A DNA stretch of 59,305 bases from Allomyces macrogynus ATCC 38327 (Eukaryota; Blastocladiomycota; Blastocladiomycetes; Blastocladiales; Blastocladiaceae). Below, piece after piece: positions 56,501-59,305 of this stretch (position 1 is its first letter; each line of letters starts with the position of its first letter). The notes under the pieces are model-generated. The model ran no database searches. It was given only the letters and a program-made list of their open reading frames with translations, and was not told where the DNA came from. The DNA is taken from assembly GCA_000151295.1 (NCBI GenBank), contig GG745379.1:173350-232654 (forward strand). The letters run 5' to 3'. The position numbers and the translations under genes are program-made.

Positions 56501-58483
56501 TGTCGGACGGCGGAGATGCGTGATTTGGAGCAGTTGGTCCGTGGCAGCGCTGTGGGCGCTGACATGTTTGTGAGTGTCTGACTGACAACCTCGTGTAGAT
56601 TTTGCCGCTCATGGAGCAAGTTTGCGATGAGGCCGTGCGCAACCCGACGCGGCCGCTCTCGCGCGACGACCTTTTGTCCATGGCGTTCCAGGTCGTGCGG
56701 TTCATTGTCGGCACCGACGCGATGGCCACCAAGTACACGTGGGCTGCCGACGCCGAGCGCCGCGTACAGCAGTGGCGCACGCAAGCAATGGAGGATGGTA
56801 GCGGTCGCGAGTATCCCGGGTCGCCGTTGACGCGCGCGTCGCGGTCGTTGACGTTCATGGTGCAGGAGATTCCGACCTCGTACGTTTTCTTCTTTCCATG
56901 TCGTACTAGAAGCACTTCTTGTGGCACGCGGACTGATTTTCAACGATGCCTGCTCCAGTCGCGCAAGGTCAACGACGGTCCCAGCATCTTCGAGCGCATC
57001 GACGCTGTCCGCGCGGTCCACGACGTCGTCGATCAAGTCGATTCGCGCGTGGACCACGTACTTTGAGCACATGAAGCCACGGTTACCGGAAATCAAGAAT
57101 GCGCGGTTGTGGTCAGCGTCGGGTACATGGTTTCGCGCGCTGGTTCAGTGAAGCGACGGTGCGCGCTCACTTGAGAGCTATTCTTGTCGTTTGCTAGCGC
57201 ATCCGAGCATGCAGTGCCTGGCCGCCTTCCCCGATTACCAAATGGTTGTGACCGGCGGCCGCGACAAGACCGTCAAAATCTGGTTCGTCACCTCTTTCCT
57301 CCACCACGGCCCGCTTGCCCCTCCTAACCTGTACGCAAACAGGAACCTGGAAACAGCCATGACCAACCAAGACGCGCGGCAAATCCAAGTGCACCCGCCG
57401 TACACGGCGCACCAGGAGCCCGTCACCGAAATGACGGCGCTCGGCCACTTGGTCGCGTCGTGCGACGGGTCGATCCATGTCTGGGACCTCGAGACCGTTC
57501 AGCCGCTGTGTCAGGTACGCGCGCTGTGGAACCTCGGGCTCGTGCAGTCATGGCCCGCGGCACGGTTGCTCGTCGGGCGCGCGGCAAACGGCACCATCTT
57601 GTACTTTTCTTCTCGTTTGCTGATTTGGTGGTGGTGATGGGGACTTACGAACGGGGTGGATAGCGTCGACGACATTCGCACGCGCGCGAACCCAATCTTT
57701 TTCCACATGGGTGCCGGGTTCTCGGGCGCGATCACGAGCACCGCCGTGAGCACCAAACATCGGATCGTCGCGGCCGGGTCGGCGGCCGGGTCAGTCGGGC
57801 TGCTCGATATGCACGTCGGGTCGTTGCTCGCGTGCTGGCGCGCGCACGATTCGCCTGTGACCAAGGTACGTCGCTGCTCGTTTCGAACCGAGCTGGGTGC
57901 GTGATTCTGAAATTTTTTTCCACGCGACCAGCTCCTGTTCGTCGAAGACCTGCTCGTGAGTATCGCGCAGGGGGACCCGATGCTCTACGTGTGGAACACG
58001 GCCACGTTTGTCCTCGAGCGCGCAATCAAAGGTCCGTCCCGCCCGATCCACTCCCCCCTCACCCAACTCCGACCCGCGCACTCACCATCCTCCCCTCACG
58101 TCAACACAGTCACCGGCATCTCCGAACCCGTGCACCTCACCGCCATCTCCTCGACTCGCGTGCTTCTCATCGACGGCCACGGCCACATGGCGCATGTGCA
58201 CCTGACATCCGAACAGGTACTTACTCCTGCTCCTTCCCCGTCACGGCGCGGTTCGTGGCTCCCTCTGTGGCGGCGGCCGTCGGCCGCGACCGTGAATTGT
58301 TTCCCGACTGCTCCAGTGAGCTCACGCGCAAGTGGTGGTGGTCCGGCACAGGTCCGCGTCACGCCACGCGCCAAGGATACGGTGATCAAGGGCGGGATTG
58401 TTGGGGTCGGGTACCTGCATGATGGTGGGGCTGCGAGAATCGTGATTGGGGCGGGCGATGGTGCGTTGCATTGTGTGTATTGA
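53557..58483 (+). CDS. WDR81-type BEACH-WD40 protein
   Basis: Large endosomal/autophagy scaffold. In animals WDR81 with WDR91 limits PI3-kinase activity during early-to-late endosome conversion and takes part in aggregate clearance. Firm exons: 53944-54656, 54730-56088, 56155-56569, 57198-57282, 57343-57600, 57664-57865, 57932-58031, 58110-58216 and 58352-58483. A first exon at 53557-53862 and exons between 56599 and 57120 are tentative. Before BEACH, a kinase-like remnant reads RLNDLLAFAPHKANSFQLQF. BEACH (about 54880-55560) has GELSNYDYLLYLNRLAGRTW, HFHPIMPWTTDFTMH, GDEQLDMTF, TDECIPEFYASPDL, RWANSPEEFIVKHREVLESP and HLHAWIDLMFGYRLTG. WD repeats include VVTGGRDKTVKIWNLET, VASCDGSIHVWDLETVQPLC and GSVGLLDMHVGSLLACWRAH, with a terminal IGAGDGALHCVY. 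The TDECIPEFY/DMGDMALP pattern places it with WDR81 rather than NBEA or FAN. Confidence 0.87.
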
Positions 58484-58799
58484 AGATTTGTGGGTGGCGT
58501 CGAGTAATGTCGTTGTTTCGACGACGCGGAGTGTTTGTCCCTCATCGTGGCCTCTGACCTTGCTCGATGCCGGTACCCTCAACGATGTATTGCTTGCATA
58601 GCGCAAAATGATGGGAATGAGCGTATTCGACTTTCACGCCCGGTCGTCGCGTCCGACCCCGATACCTGTTCCACAAGCCAAAGCTTGACATCGTTTGCAC
58701 TCAAGCTGTTCACCAACCGCGTCAAACAACATCAAAAACACACGCCCGAAATCTTCATATTTCAAAATACCAACCGAAAACCAATCCAACTGTGCACAT
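58484..58799. other. Convergent 3' intergenic space
   Basis: About 316 bp between the stop of the BEACH-WD40 gene (+) and the stop of the nucleoporin gene (-). No feature is seen. Confidence 0.5.
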
Positions 58800-59305
58800 C
58801 TACGAACAAAACTCCGGCGGCGGCGGGACTTCAGGGACCTTGCCCGGCACAAACCGGTCCGCAGCAAACGCGGCCGCGTCCTCGTCCGACAATCCCGGAA
58901 ACGACACGGACGGCGCCGCCGGCGGTGGTAGTGGTGCGGACGCGGCCGCAGCGGACGCTGCGGCAGGTCCACCGAAAGGTGCGGCCACACCGGCGGGTGA
59001 TGGTGCGGCAAACGGTCCTGTCGCAGGTGCAGTAAATGGTCCTGCTGCTGCTGCGGGGGCGCCGAACACGGACACGGCGGGCGTGCCGAACGGTGTTGCG
59101 GCAGGTGCGCCGAACGGATTCGCCGGAGCGACGGGGGTAGGCGCGGGTGCGGGAGGCGCGGCGAATGGGGTCGGGGCCGTGGCGGCAGCGCCGGGGAATT
59201 GCGACGGCGCGGCAAATGCGGATGGTTGCGAGGCAAATGGCGAGAACTTCGGTGGTTGCGCAAAGGGCGAAGGTTGTAGTTGTTGCGGTTGTTGCGCGAA
59301 TGGGG
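58800..59305 (-). CDS. NUP42: NUP42-like FG nucleoporin, C-terminal part, runs off the right edge
   Basis: The visible 167 residues start PFAQQPQQLQPSPFAQPPKF and continue with PFA, AFAAP, NPFGAP and TPFGTPA units, degenerate FG-type repeats of a nuclear pore protein. The C-terminus reads FPGLSDEDAAAFAADRFVPG, then KVPEVPPPPEF and the stop at 58800-58802. This resembles the conserved C-terminal Gle1-binding motif of NUP42/NUPL2 (L-S-x-E-x-x-x-F-x-x-x-x-F-x-x-G-K-I/V-P-x-x-P-P). That protein sits on the cytoplasmic filaments and helps Gle1/Dbp5 in mRNA export. The N-terminal CCCH zinc finger expected for the family would be outside the window. Low-complexity sequence limits certainty. Confidence 0.68.
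   Translation of the reverse strand, partial: PFAQQPQQLQPSPFAQPPKFSPFASQPSAFAAPSQFPGAAATAPTPFAAPPAPAPTPVAPANPFGAPAATPFGTPAVSVFGAPAAAAGPFTAPATGPFAAPSPAGVAAPFGGPAAASAAAASAPLPPPAAPSVSFPGLSDEDAAAFAADRFVPGKVPEVPPPPEFCS

Noticed and set aside
1..59305. CRISPR arrays, bacterial operons or a prokaryotic origin
   Set aside because: No repeat-spacer arrays or Shine-Dalgarno-type operons; spliced genes for RPB3, SAM50, NUP42 and CEP44 are eukaryotic.
1..59305. tRNA or rRNA genes
   Set aside because: Scanned for A/B-box and TTCGA loops on both strands; isolated matches (for example near 5065 and 57886) lack a cloverleaf.
1..59305. Retrotransposon or DNA transposon as the cause of gene copies
   Set aside because: No reverse transcriptase, integrase or transposase motif, and no long terminal repeats seen; duplicated genes keep introns in the xylanase copies, so retroposition is unlikely there.

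Overview
The window looks like nuclear DNA of a flagellated (zoosporic) fungus. Single-copy genes are broken by short GT-AG introns, mostly about 60-100 nt, and many donors read GTGCGT or GTACG. The gene content combines fungal features (GH11 xylanases, a chitin-binding-like secreted protein, SAM50, UDP-GlcNAc pyrophosphorylase) with basal-body and axoneme genes (CEP44, a CFAP73/CCDC42-type coiled-coil protein) that most fungi have lost. A blastocladiomycete (Allomyces/Catenaria/Blastocladiella type) is my best guess; this is inference and a chytrid is not excluded.

Two kinds of DNA alternate. GC-rich blocks hold intact, spliced, conserved genes: partial LHS1/HYOU1-type ER Hsp70 (1-590, -), UAP1 (3121-4599, -), SAM50 (7609-9359, -), CFAP73/CCDC42-like (20289-21704, +), carboxypeptidase Q-like M28 peptidase (22072-24128, -, nine exons), a secreted lysozyme/GH19-like protein with a CBM19-like tail (25118-26960, +), RPB3 (27410-28859, -, seven exons), an unrecognised secreted Pro/Thr-rich protein (29801-31945, +), an OPA/SLC37-type MFS transporter (39074-41290, -), CEP44 (43408-45016, +), ISCA2 (45061-45815, -), a WDR81-type BEACH-WD40 protein (53557-58483, +), and the C-terminal end of a NUP42-like FG nucleoporin (58800-59305, -).

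Between them lie accessory stretches with multicopy, broken genes. There is an F-box/ankyrin-like family (943-2232, 2802-2945, 5731-7431, 46044-47720, 51823-53286), a tandem pair of mitochondrial PPR-like genes (9811-12235 and 12662-14495), F-box/LRR-like remnants (16142-17958, 37032-37469), and a DUF6604-type gene (47720-49740) with a C-terminal fragment of a paralogue at 18459-18930. A secreted xylanase with two GH11 domains (32749-34562) carries one frameshift, and a truncated third GH11 copy sits at 50339-51054. Both xylanase loci keep the same TATA-box promoter about 60 nt before the ATG.

The conserved genes are housekeeping functions with no common pathway and are not in operons. The distinctive story is the mixture of stable flagellar/endomembrane genes with rapidly duplicating and decaying F-box/ankyrin, PPR, DUF6604 and xylanase copies. 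Exon boundaries given here were worked out by reading frame, splice consensus and family alignment from memory; no transcript or database search was possible.
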